Source of the DNA: Microvelia longipes | Lineage: Eukaryota > Arthropoda > Insecta > Hemiptera > Veliidae | Length of the DNA stretch: 64,000 nucleotides | Reading direction: 5' to 3' | NCBI GenBank assembly: GCA_018340805.1 | Contig: JACMZG010001914.1 | Coordinates: forward strand, 13,759,270-13,823,269 | In this document: piece after piece, positions 24,500-34,647 of the stretch | Layout: each line of letters opens with the position of its first letter | Numbering within the stretch: position 1 is the first letter of the stretch | Position numbers and translations under genes: made by a program | The notes under the pieces: model-generated | What the model was told of the DNA's origin: nothing | Seen by the model: only the letters and a program-made list of their open reading frames with translations | Database searches by the model: none

Positions 24500-24815
24500 C
24501 CAATGTTTACTTTTGCACCGTTTGATTTACAAATATTTACCTGTTTGTAATCAGGCAACGCGCTATCTTCCGATGCGTCCTGAAATCATCAAGATCTGGA
24601 ATATCCTTTGTTTGCTTTGGCAGATCATTAAACAAAGTTACCCCAATGTATTCAGAACTATTCTTATATGCAGTTGTATGGTGTTTTTTAAATCTTAACT
24701 TTTCATTAATTCACGTTTCATATCTGTGAATATTTCTATTATAAGTAAAATTTCTTAAATTATTTACATTACATGAAGTAGGAGTTACATAAGAACCCAA
24801 CTGAAACAGTCTTTG
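24500..24815 (-). pseudogene. Non-LTR RT, C-terminal part (decayed)
   Basis: Minus-strand frames read FQLGSYVTPTSCNVNNLRNF and then, after a frame break near 24,707, SSEYIGVTLFNDLPKQTKDI followed by PDLDDFRTHRK. The motif G-x-x-L-F/Y-N-x-L-P is typical of the last part of non-LTR reverse transcriptases. It is continuous in sense with the RT fragment at 25,495-25,960, from which it is split by the plus-strand element at about 24,815-25,490. Confidence 0.75.
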
Positions 24816-25211
24816 AGAAATGCCTTTGAAGAAGAATGGCAAAACTCACCTGGGTTGAGACAATCAAAGCTTATGCTTTCTGGCCCTTCTCAGGAACGCA
24901 CTAAGCTCATTTTATCACTAAGCAAAGGAGCTTGCCACGACTTGACTGGAATTCTTACAGGACATTGCAGACTCAATAGACATCTACATCTAATGGGTCT
25001 AGTGAATAGCCCGTTATGTAGATTCTGCAAAGAAGAGGATGAAACACCAGCTCATCTCATTGGGTCGTGTCCTGCTTTGAACCAACAACGTTGGCTGGAT
25101 TTCAACTTATTTTATTTTGAACCAGACCAGTTAAAAGAAATAGAAACTGATAAGTTATTACGATTTTGTCGTTCTACTTGGATTTTTAAGAAAATGGAAG
25201 AAACGCAGTGA
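24813..25211 (+). CDS. C-terminal end of a second non-LTR retrotransposon ORF2
   Basis: A clean 132-codon frame contains LTGHCRLNRHLHLMGLVNSP, LCRFCKEEDETPAHLIGSC and ILSLSK. This Cys/His-containing region follows RNase H in many insect elements with C-terminal RNase H. Upstream RT and RNase H parts are absent, so the element is 5'-truncated as usual for target-primed insertion. The frame is intact to its stop at 25,209-25,211. A 3' UTR with CA/TA repeats (25,285-25,370) and a poly(A)-rich end (25,459-25,487) follow. The ATG at 24,813 is internal to the original protein and is not a real start. The intact frame suggests it is younger than the minus-strand RT it interrupts. Confidence 0.8.
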   Translation: MRNAFEEEWQNSPGLRQSKLMLSGPSQERTKLILSLSKGACHDLTGILTGHCRLNRHLHLMGLVNSPLCRFCKEEDETPAHLIGSCPALNQQRWLDFNLFYFEPDQLKEIETDKLLRFCRSTWIFKKMEETQ

Positions 25212-25490
25212 CTCTCCTTTTAGATTTATTTCCTTTATCTCACTATCTACAACATTATCTTAAATATTATGTATTCATTCTTATTATATATGTGTATGTG
25301 TGTGTATGTATGTATATATATATGTGTATGTATATATGTGTGTATGTGTATGTATATATATATATATTTTATTCTATCTAACTTCTCCGGATTCAGGTAC
25401 AATGGACCCACATACGAGGTCTAAGTACCTAGGAAATTATTTCCTCCGGAATTTAAATAAAAAAAAAAAAAAAAAATAAAAAAAAATAAT
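24815..25490 (+). mobile_element. 5'-truncated LINE copy nested in an opposite-strand RT
   Basis: It spans the C-terminal ORF, the 3' UTR and the A-rich tail. RT coding on the minus strand stops on its right side and resumes on its left, so this copy inserted into the older element. A clear target duplication was not found, so either some target sequence was lost or the duplication has decayed. Confidence 0.75.
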
Positions 25491-25494
25491 GTCT

Positions 25495-25960
25495 TGAAAA
25501 AAGAGCTCATGCTCAGTTAAAATTTTAAATTTAGCGAATAGCGGTTTTCATGTTTTCTTTATTTTCCTTTTCCTAGTACGTCTAAAAACTTTTTTTTGTA
25601 TAATTAATGTTTCTTTAACGTCAGGTGCTTTACCCTACAATTCTATGCCGTATAACTTGGATTGAAACAAACTATAATAATTAATTAACCCGTCTTGTGT
25701 TAAACATTTTGTAAGCTCCCTGATTACATAAGAACTTGAATTCAGCTTATTGTTGATTTCCTCTATTTGGTTACTCCAGCTATTTCTCTTATCAATCTTT
25801 ACCCCAAGTAATTTATCTGTTTCACTCTCATTAATTTTTGTACCTTTAAAATTAATATTTAAGCTTCCATATTCCTTTTTTTATTTCTTATTCGAATGAA
25901 CTCTGTTTTACTTTTATTTAACTCGCATAAACATTATTTTAATAGAAAGTCGATTTTAAC
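25495..25960 (-). pseudogene. Non-LTR reverse transcriptase fragment (decayed)
   Basis: Minus-strand reading gives LCELNKSKTEFIRIRNKK (the L-N-x-x-K-T motif after the catalytic core), then after a frame break ETDKLLGVKIDKRNSWSNQI and NKLNSSSYVIRELTKCLTQD, then YYSLFQSKLYGIEL. This is the canonical thumb-side series of non-LTR RTs: K-L-L-G-V-x-I-D, x-L/x-S-W, Y-x-x-R-x-L. The catalytic FADD box would lie to the right and is not recognisable. It belongs with the C-terminal piece at 24,500-24,815. Confidence 0.8.
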
Positions 25961-26640
25961 ACTATTTTTTTAGTAGAAATTTTTTAAAGAAAATTCACTA
26001 AAAATCGATTAAACAAATCTACTTTGATAAATAATGTAGCGGGACAATCATAAATTCGCTTTGCCTTATTTTAGGTGACTACACTATTCCATCAATACAT
26101 AACTGCATTACATTTAAAGCTGTAGCTACTAACAATTCTAAGTACCTAAGAATGTATCGGATTTTTTTTTTAAAATACGAGATTTTTGAGACCAACAGCT
26201 AATAAACCCGCGGGTAAGTAGTCGGGATTCTTAGTAAGTGCTAAGAATCCTTACAATGTTTCAAAGTTCCCATCCCATTAATATGACACCTAAGGCAATG
26301 CTCAACTATTTTGATGTGATACGAGTTTTGATTTTGAGTTTTTCAGCTCTGGTGGCTGGTTCTACTAGTTAATGATAGTAATTAGAGAGAGGTAATAAAC
26401 CACCAAGCAAGTAGGCGGCGTAGTTAGGCCCTTTTAGCTGACTCAGATAGAAGATAATGTGAGTGCCTTATGAGACGTAAAAATGCCTGAGTGCATGCAT
26501 TTTTACGTCTAATCCACAGAAGAGCCGAGACTTTACTCTAAATCTATAGCTTCAACTAGAAACAACACGTGCCCCACTGCCAGAACAGGCTTCCCTGCTC
26601 TGGAACCCACAAGGCAGAAACATAAATATTTTTATTGTAA
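25961..26640. other. AT-rich spacer with one perfect hairpin
   Basis: AGACGTAAAAATGC at 26,473-26,486 pairs perfectly with GCATTTTTACGTCT at 26,497-26,510 around a 10-base loop. The rest shows no gene. A slightly GC-richer patch (26,560-26,615) contains GAACAGGCTTCCCTGCTCTG. Confidence 0.5.
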
Positions 26641-26835
26641 ACTACTATCGAGGGTCCTAAATTTTGCTTAAATTCAGGTTCATATAGGGTTAGGAATATT
26701 TTACGAGTACCTAACATCTCAAAGGCTCAGATTTTCATTCCTCGCATAAAAATCCTAGAGGCCCCGACCGGGATTGAACTCGGATTGTCTGATTGACAGG
26801 CGCAAGTGCTAACCATTACACCACCAACACTAAAT
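26640..26835 (-). repeat. tRNA-derived SINE-like sequence
   Basis: On the minus strand the head reads TGGTGTAATGGTTAGCAC, an RNA polymerase III A-box with D-arm. Forty bases on comes CCGAGTTCAATCCCGG, a B-box and T-arm with a 7-base loop and one stem mismatch. The acceptor arms (AGTGTTG and TCGGGGC) do not pair, and the anticodon stem is poor, so it is not a working tRNA. About 110 bp of unrelated body follows, as in SINEs. The end of the body is not certain. Confidence 0.6.
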
Positions 26836-27289
26836 TTACAATAGGTAACCATTCTCTGGAAGGTAAGTTCGCCCCTAAATTTAAACCCTATTGATGTAAT
26901 ATAATTATTTTTTAGATAATGTTATTATTACAAGCAACCGTAGTTCGCTCCCAGCAAGTGATTTTGACACATGTTTTGTATCAAATATACGACGGAGTTG
27001 TTCAATTCCGCTATAATTGTTTAGTATTTACTCAGAACCTAAAATCGAACTTATTTAGACAAGCTTAATTATACAACAAGAATAAATTAAAATTTAAAAG
27101 TATTAACTTAAAGCACTAAAAATATAATAAACTGAGCAGGATTTTGTTTCTAAGCTTCCGTTCTTTACAGTAATTTGTCTGCGGGCCTTCTAAAGTATTA
27201 TACTTTGTAAGTTTATGAGATTTAGCGGCGCCAGTCAATATTAATTATAGGTACAGTATGACGAAGTATTTTTACAGATTAATTCTGCA

Positions 27290-27520
27290 ATTTTCTTTTA
27301 CTTATTATTTTATTGCCAAAATATAATACTTGTTACTAAATACTTGTTGTTTATAAAATGTATAGGGTAATATTTTAAAAAAAAAATAATATAAGTATTT
27401 TTGCATTTTATTATATACATGAATAATTACAAATTATTATTTTATAAATTTTGGCAATGAAATAAAATAATAAGTAAAAGAAAACTATATATATAATATA
27501 TAAAACTATATATAAATAAC

Positions 27521-27602
<82 letters not shown>

Positions 27603-27603
27603 C

Positions 27604-27668
<65 letters not shown>

Positions 27669-27844
27669 TTTTTCTTTAACTTATTATTTTATTTCATTGC
27701 CAAAATATAATACTTCGAAAATAATATTTGTAATAATTGTAAGTATTGTATAATATGTATATATATATTATATATATATATATATATATATTATTATATA
27801 TAATAATATATATATAATATATATATATATACATATATATATAT

Positions 27845-27903
<59 letters not shown>

Positions 27904-27941
27904 TATTATATACATATAAATATATATATATATATATATAT

Positions 27942-28003
<62 letters not shown>
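27290..28003. mobile_element. Family T fold-back element with long (TA)n loops
   Basis: Arms: TTTTGGCAATGAAATAAAAT then AATAAGTAAAAGAAAACT at 27,450-27,486, against TTTCTTTAACTTATTATTTT then ATTTCATTGCCAAAATATAA at 27,670-27,712. Between them are TA arrays of about 180 bp, and more TA arrays follow to 28,003. A partial extra arm lies at 27,290-27,345. Related to 10,315-10,785. Confidence 0.7.
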
Positions 28004-28004
<1 letters not shown>

Positions 28005-28600
28005 TACATTCTATATGTTCTCACTATATGTTCAAGTCCATGGATTATTTAGTAAGCCCGAAGCCCGAAGCCAGAGTGCTAATCTTCGGGGGAGAGGGGT
28101 CTAATTTTTTAATACAATAAAAAATTAGTGACGAGGTACCTCGGTATTTTTCTTTACAACTTGGAACTCACTTTGCTTGTTCTCAAATTGTCGATAGCCA
28201 TTAAATTTTGTCCACATAATATACGTCGAAACAAAAGCCTTCGTTCCTGGCCGTGCTGCCATTGTTCAGCAGGCCCTAGGCCTGCCCAGAAGGAGTTCCT
28301 TGTCCCAGTGGTCCCAGGTCTATTAGTTATTGTTTTTGTAAGAATATGAATAAGAATACTTTTATTTGCTTTAGGTATTATACTAATATTTTCACAAAAA
28401 GTCTATTCGCATTATACATAAGTTCATGTTTTTAAACAGCATATGCACGAATATATTTGTGGCTGTTTTGACAACAACTCTGACAATATACTTCACATTA
28501 ATTCTAAGCAAGGTTATTAAATAACAGAATATTATAAACAAGCCAAAAAACAATTAAACACGGTGAATCATAACATTAATTATGACTTTACTATACTATG
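28005..28600. other. Spacer with a small GC-richer patch
   Basis: AAGCCCGAAGCCCGAAGCC is a 9-bp tandem at 28,057. At 28,250-28,320 the GC-rich words CAGCAGGCCCTAGGCCTGCC (near-palindrome) occur. A 73-codon frame through them shows no domain. Confidence 0.4.
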
Positions 28601-28604
28601 AGAT

Positions 28605-29195
28605 AAAAAAATTAGGTACGGGGTATCTCGGAACTTTTTTTCATTACATTGGATTCGCTACGCTTGTCCCAGGTTCGGACTCGCTTCGCTCTTACTTAGA
28701 ATATGCAAGTCGTTAAATTTATACTGCAACACGTCTTCGGACTCGCTCCGCTCGTCCTCAGATAGTAAATACATTCGTTTCATTTCTAGCGGTCATCCAT
28801 CTAGGTACTGACCACGCTCGATGCTGCTTAACTTTTATGATCCACAAAAAAACATATATACTTGATATTTTTTTTATGATATAAAAAAATCATATACCTG
28901 ATGTACTTGTTGTATTGCATATATACTTAGTGTACCTTTTTATTACGTTAAAGTATATACTTAAACCAAATTTTAACTCATTTCGATTATTTTCCGATTT
29001 TTTTTAAAAATGTATACAAGCCATTTGATAAAAATTGAACAAATGCTGATAATGAGATTTAACTAGGCACATATGGTTATTCTTATACATGGCTACATGC
29101 GTGCCAAATTTCAATCGGATCGCATCACTTTTACGCGTTATATGATTTTTCTAAATTTTTTTATGTTCCGTGTTATAGTTTCTCACTTGTAACTT
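28605..29195 (+). repeat. Family G copy, 3'-truncated
   Basis: It begins GGTACGGGGTATCTCGGAAC and runs through GGACTCGCTCCGCTCGTCCT, CAGATAGTAAATACATTCG, TCTAGGTACTGACCACGCTC and GTGCCAAATTTCAATCGG. It stops before the GACGTCAT block. Confidence 0.75.
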
Positions 29196-29587
29196 ATATT
29201 TATTTGATGATACAAATAAAAGAGATGCCATAGGAAGTGACACCTACAATGACCGCACCTCTAGAAGTGCAGTCACTCCGCACACCACAATGTCAACGTT
29301 ATTTAAATTAGAAAAACGTTGACTAAGACGTAATTAATTTTAATTAATTTTTTTATAGAAAAAAATCTTTACCTAACCGTACAGCTCCAGTACTCATTAC
29401 TGTATCTATTTTCTTAAAAATTAACTAATAATATAATATTCTAATAATAATAATAAACCTTTGCTTTTAAGCAGATTTACACTGTTAGCAGGTAAAGGGA
29501 GATTAAATTCTATCATATTCACGAGAGTGTTGTATTTCCAAACAATACCAATCCACAATCCACTCACAATTTAATCCAATTTAAAAA

Positions 29588-30240
29588 AAAAATCGGGTAC
29601 GGGGTACCTCGGAACTTTTCCTCATCACATCGGAGTCGCTACGCTTATCCTCCTGACTTCAGACTCGCTTAGCTCGTCCTTAAAATATTAAATTCGCCAA
29701 ATTTATACTTCAAAACGTCTTCGGACTTGTTTCGGTCGTCCTCAGATAGTAAATACATCAACCCGATGTATTTTGTTTTGCCGAAGCATAACAAAACTTA
29801 GTGCACTTATTACGCAATGTTATAAAAATGTTAACAAATTTTAACTCCATTGGACAATTTTTCGATTTTTTAAATTTTTTTATAAAAAGTACTTAGGTCA
29901 TTTGATAAAAATTGTTATCAAATGAACTAATGCTGAAAATGAAATGAAACATAGCACATATATTAGTCTTATACATGCCTACATGCGTGCCCAATCTCAA
30001 TACGATCGCATCATTTTTTTGTGTTTTATGATTTTTCGAAATTTCGGGAAATCAGGAAATTATTGCGGGTTAATAACGTCAAAAAAATTCTGAATAGCTC
30101 AACTACAGTGGTAAACTGATATTTGTACAAAGTTTCAACTCTCTAGCATAAGTATATTAGGAGCTACGATGATAACAGACAGACAGCTTTGTGAGAACCA
30201 CTTAGGAGGTCTTAAAACAACCCGAAACGGAAAATAGAGT
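29588..30240 (+). repeat. Family G copy
   Basis: It runs from ATCGGGTACGGGGTACCTCG through ACTTTTCCTCATCACATCGG, GTCTTCGGACTTG, CAGATAGTAAATACATC, GTGCCCAATCTCAATACG, GCGGGTTAATAACGTC and ATAACAGACAGACAGC to CCCGAAACGGA. It lacks the TCTAGG-ACTGACCACGCTC block, so it carries an internal deletion of about 60 bp. Confidence 0.75.
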
Positions 30241-30360
30241 ATTTGCACAATTTTTTATTGCATTATCTTTAAGTACGTCATATAAAAGAACACCCCCTAA
30301 AATATTAGAATAAAAAACTTGTACTATAGATGATACAGCAAAAAAACGAAAAATATATTT

Positions 30361-30699
30361 GGTAAGCATTGCAGGAGTCAAAGTTAAAAGTGTATCAAAA
30401 ATCTATTCAGATATCCTAACTACGATACGCTTTATGGTTTTTACTAAGCTGTCTCTCTGTATGTGTGTGTTTGTTAGCTTTTTATCACCATAGGGAGCTA
30501 TGGTGATAACAGCTATATAAGCTATAATAAGCTATGTGTTTCTTTGGCTGTTATCACCATAGCTCCCTATGGTGATAAAAAGCTAACAAACACACACATA
30601 CAGAGAGACAGCTTAGTAAAAACCATAAAGCGTATCGTAGTTAGGATATCTGAATAGATTTTTGATACACTTTTAACTTTGACTCCTGCAATACTTACC
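30361..30699. repeat. 339-bp near-perfect palindrome
   Basis: Arms of 153 bp (30,361-30,513 and 30,547-30,699) differ at only one or two sites. The loop is 33 bp. Each arm holds a further hairpin, TTATCACCATAGGGAGC / TATGGTGATAA. The arm sequence (CTGTCTCTCTGTATGTGTGT, TTATCACCATAGGGAGCTA) is related to the tail of family G, so this looks like an inverted duplication of a G end. Confidence 0.9.
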
Positions 30700-32165
30700 A
30701 TCCCAGTAGTGACTTATTAAAGGGAATTCGCTGCTTTAAATACAGACCGATAAAACAGATTACGTTTTTGAAACCAATACAAAAATTAAATTAATAAATA
30801 ATAAACAATATATAAGGTCAAGTTTATCACTTGTCAAACTTGTCTTACTTATTAACTTTTAAGCTAAAAATATTTTTTTTACATCTTGATTTCTTTTACC
30901 AAACCAAAGTCATGTGTACCATATAAAAAAATAGCAATATCTATATGACTTATACTACCAAGGATTTATAACTTTCTTCCTACACGTCAATGTAACTTCC
31001 TACATGAACTAGCAACGGCACTAGCGCACTCTATCAAAGAGATTTCTTATCTATATAAAACAAACTCTGTGACTCACAGGTAGTCGACAGACAAAAACTA
31101 TTAATCATGAATTTATATGTATAACATGTGTCGATGAATAAGAAACGAATTTTATAAAACATAACGCGTTTTTGAGAATATTACTCATTAGCATCTATAT
31201 AATACTTGTATACCTACTTAGACATTTTTGCAAAAGTTTTAACAAAACGTGGCCTCGCGATTTCTAGCTGTTACGCGCCTTGGCCACTTCTAGGTAAGGC
31301 CGTTTTGCGGGCCTTTAGTACCTTTTGTATAGGTTCTAGTTTTTATTATTGCCGCATTATTTGCGAATTTGCAACTTGAAGCACTTCGCGGTCGCTTCGT
31401 TCGTAAGCCTTAAATGTTCTAAGCTTTACATTGTTGCTTGAGAAAGCCTACTATAATGTTAACAACGAGTTTTTAGCTGATAACTTAGTATTCCCACCTC
31501 AAATGTTTAGCATTTCTCATGTAATGTTATGCTTTTGTTGTTTTTATTTTTAATCAAGTTTGTTATTCAAGTTATGCTGTCTATGTTTATGCAGTCTATA
31601 TAATAATTTACATAATATATCAATTTGTGTTTCTTGTTTTGTTCATTTTATTATAAAATTTTGACAATTGAGAAACTTTGTACTAAAGTAACCTCAAGTA
31701 TGTAAATAAATAAATAAAATAAATACAAGCCTGCTTAGTGGACCTGTTCGGCTTACAACAATCTTCATACTCCCATTTCTTGAGGCAATGGAATAAGTAA
31801 ATTTTCAATCATGTCTCTATGCCGAGCACGGAGTGGTCTTTCGCAGCTCTGATGCCACGAGTGGTGGTCGTATTGTTTTATTATTATTTAATTTTTGATA
31901 AAAATTTAAGAAAGTAGTTTTTCCAATTCTTTTCGGCTTTCCCGTCTGAGCGTTTGGTACGATTGAGCTAAAACCGGTCTTAAGAGATTTAGATGACACA
32001 AAAAATAAATTTAGACACCATCATGATATAAACTCGACAAAACATCATTCCCCACTTCATTGATTTTTAAGACGTTTGATTGCATCAAAAAGTAAGTTAA
32101 TGACGCTATAAAACATTCATACATACATACAAACATACACACAAACACACACACACGTATATATA
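30700..32165. other. Spacer, no gene seen
   Basis: AT-rich, with GC-richer patches at 31,245-31,325 (GTGGCCTCGCGATTTCTAGC) and 31,380-31,410 (GCGGTCGCTTCGTTCG). A 60-codon minus-strand frame at 31,817-31,999 has no recognised domain. An ACACAC run leads into TA at 32,120-32,160. Confidence 0.4.
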
Positions 32166-32169
32166 AATA

Positions 32170-32174
32170 AATAA

Positions 32175-32210
<36 letters not shown>
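32170..32210. repeat. (TA)n microsatellite
   Basis: Short TA array after ATAAATAAATAAAATAAT. Confidence 0.9.
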
Positions 32211-32212
<2 letters not shown>

Positions 32213-32377
32213 TGTAAAAGTTTACAATGAAGCTCTTAAGCAATATGAACAGTGCAACTTTTTGTTCAACTAAATTCAGGATGCTGGTTATCTACATTAA
32301 GGCTAATATCAAATTTTGATGTCATACTTCCTTAAAAAAAAATATGGAATAACCAACTAACCTTATCGTAAGATACA

Positions 32378-32518
32378 TTTTAGCGAATTACCTTGGGAAA
32401 AAATCGCTAATGGGATAGGCGTCATGGCGGAATTCGAACCTCGGACCACGACACAAATCCGTTTCAGAGGTCCCTAATGACGAAAAAAAATTTCGCGAGA
32501 CTTTATATATATATATAT

Positions 32519-32574
<56 letters not shown>

Positions 32575-33240
32575 ATATGTATGTATTTCTAGACACTTTC
32601 TTGTAAACACTCTATCTCTCGAACGGATTAATATTTTTTAACCAACTTGGTACAAAAATCAACCTTTGGGAGAACACGAACCCTATTGAAAACCAGGTTT
32701 TTGTGACGTCATTAACCCGGTTTCTGAGTCAGCGAAATTTTCAAAAAATCAGCAAAATTCAGGGTTAATATTTTTTGCCGCAAAAAAGGGCAATATTTAT
32801 GTTTTTTGAGACGCTGAATCGAATGAAACCGGTCCGAAGTCGATACGACCACTCTAAGTGACCTAAAAATCGAAAAAACCATTGTAAATTACCAAAAACC
32901 AAAATTTAGGTCGATAAAAAAAATTTCGAGTAGGGTGTCGTTTTCTATGTAATTTTGGGCTTTGAATCGAATGAAACCGGTCCGAAGACGATACGACCAC
33001 TTTAAGTTACCAAAAAGTCGAAAATACCATTGTAAATAACCGAAAACCAATATTACGGTCGTTGAAAATGAAATTTCGAGTAGGGTGTCGTTTTCAATGG
33101 TTTTTGGGCCTCTGAGTTAAATGGCAGTGGTCCGGAGTCAATACGACCACTCAAACTCAGGGTACCTGGGTTCACTTCCTGGAGGGGTTGATAATTTTTT
33201 ATCGTTTTTTTTTACTAAATATAAGTTTACAACTAGAAAA
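32378..33240 (+). mobile_element. Composite repeat, part A (left inverted copy)
   Basis: It starts with the terminal hairpin TTTTAGCGAATTACCTTGGG / AAAAAATCGCTAATGGG, then GGCGTCATGGCGGAATTCGA with a B-box-like GGAATTCGAACCTC (read on the other strand GAGGTTCGAATTCC), then a (TA)n array at 32,503-32,576. Next comes an ATTAACCCG/GGGTTAAT pair, then a 149-bp tandem repeat (units starting near 32,813, 32,961 and 33,111, each with GAATGAAACCGGTCCGAAG-type sequence and AAATTTCGAGTAGGGTGTCG). The end has TACCTGGGTTCACTTCCTGG, another T-arm-like sequence. It is inverted and almost collinear with 42,904-43,775. No coding frame. Confidence 0.8.
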
Positions 33241-33955
33241 TAATTCTGGCGCGGTGGTCCGCATGTCGGGCGAATTTCCTTTGGATGCGTGTTTGCGTGC
33301 TTTTTACATTATATAAGTTTACAACTAGTAAATAAATAATTCCGGCGCGGTGGTCCGCTGTCGGGCGAATTTCATTTAGAATGCGTGTTTCCGTGCTAAA
33401 CAACCTATTTCTTGCTTATGCAAGAACCATGCCCATTGCGTGTTTCCGGTTCATGCTTTAGAACCTAAGCAGTTACTCAATTGTCAAGCACTGCTCGTAA
33501 CTCATTTTGTCTGTATTTTCCAAAGGAAATGCGCTAAAACATTTAAAAATAACTGACTAAGCTTAAAGATAAGTAACAAAGCTTTCAACTAATGCAAATA
33601 ATAGTGCGTACTTCTAATTTTAGAGGCATAGTTTTGTACAACCAACTGGATAATTATGCGCATTTCCTTTGGAAAATACAGACAAAATGAGTTACGAGCA
33701 GTGCTTGACAATTGAGTAACTGCTTAGGTTCTAAAGCATGAACCGGAAACACGCAATGGGCATGGTTCTTGCATAAGCAAGAAATAGGTTGTTTAGCACG
33801 GAAACACGCATTCTAAATGAAATTCGCCCGACAGCGGACCACCGCGCCGGAATTATTTATTTACTAGTTGTAAACTTATATAATGTAAAAAGCACGCAAA
33901 CACGCATCCAAAGGAAATTCGCCCGACATGTGGACCACCGCGCCAGAATTTTTTA
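33241..33955. mobile_element. Composite repeat, part B: 715-bp palindrome (left copy)
   Basis: The arms 33,241-33,533 and 33,658-33,951 are inverted copies. Each contains CTGGCGCGGTGGTCCGCATG, TGCGTGTTTCCGTGCTAAAC, TTCTTGCTTATGCAAGAACC and TTTTCCAAAGGAAATGCGC. The centre (about 124 bp, with AGTGCGTACTTCTAATTTTA) is not palindromic, and its orientation is reversed in the 42-kb copy. A is thus joined to B as one unit. It ends only 70 bp before the LDLa gene start. Confidence 0.85.
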
Positions 33956-34026
33956 GATAAAATGTTTTTAAATTGTCTCGCAGTTTAATACAATGTCTGA
34001 ATCAGTTCTGTAATTTTAAATCAGCT

Positions 34027-34647
34027 ATGTTCAAGTATTTCTCAATCCTTAGTTTATTCTACGTTAGGTTGAGTTGCAGTTATAATTTAACTCAAGGAAA
34101 TTGTAAAGAAGGTTATGTTATGTGTGAAAAAGGTGAAAATTATAGAACAGGTGCAAGTGGTGATAAGTGTGTCAAGATTAGTAGTGTGTGTGATGATCAC
34201 CTGGATTGTAGTGACTCATCAGATGAAAAGTATTGTGATGGTAATTTTAACTTCGGGTACAAAGGATTTTCTCTTAAATTGATCAGAGGTGGTTGCAATG
34301 CAACACATTCATTATGTCTAACAGGAATAGTTAAGCATCCATCCTGGTCAAAAGGTTATGCTGATCTAAGATGCTTTGATAATGCTTGGATTTGCCATAG
34401 TGGGGTTGAATATGCTTGCAAAGATAAATCAGACGAAGGATATTGTCCCTACAACAAAACATCAAACATGTTTAATTTTCAATTTTCAAAATCAGACTGT
34501 CCTCGTAATTTCTTTAATTGTAAAACAGGAAAGCCTAAACATTTCACTAATGGGTCAATCCATATCAAGTGTCCCAGACTTGGATGCTCAAAAAAAATAG
34601 ATTTTGATAATTATTTTGCTATTGATACCCATATCTATGGTGAGTAA
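34027..34647 (+). CDS. LDLa-domain membrane protein, 5' part (interrupted)
   Basis: I start at the ATG at 34,027, because it opens a signal peptide (MFKYFSILSLFYVRLSCSYN). An in-frame ATG at 33,973 would place 18 polar residues before it. LDLa domain 1 has cysteines at residues 26, 33, 48, 55, 61 and 70 and the acidic CSDSSDEKYC. Domain 2 has cysteines at 90, 97, 116, 123, 131 and 140, with KSDEGYC kept but the first acidic residue replaced (ICHSG), so calcium binding is doubtful. Domain 3 begins with cysteines 158 and 165. Host coding stops at codon 175 (34,551). The last 32 codons to the stop at 34,645 are transposon sequence. LDLa modules bind ligands outside the cell. The specific ligand is unknown. 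N-glycosylation motifs occur at residues 20, 91 and 143. A weak acceptor-like TTGTCTCGCAG lies at 33,974-33,984, so an upstream exon is possible. Confidence 0.85.
   Translation: MFKYFSILSLFYVRLSCSYNLTQGNCKEGYVMCEKGENYRTGASGDKCVKISSVCDDHLDCSDSSDEKYCDGNFNFGYKGFSLKLIRGGCNATHSLCLTGIVKHPSWSKGYADLRCFDNAWICHSGVEYACKDKSDEGYCPYNKTSNMFNFQFSKSDCPRNFFNCKTGKPKHFTNGSIHIKCPRLGCSKKIDFDNYFAIDTHIYGE

Noticed and set aside
26758..26830. Functional tRNA gene
   Set aside because: A and B boxes are good, but the acceptor arms do not pair and the anticodon stem is poor, and a SINE-like body follows.
28128..28349. 73-codon frame with Cys/Pro-rich middle
   Set aside because: No recognisable domain. The Cys-rich part comes from a small GC-rich near-palindrome.
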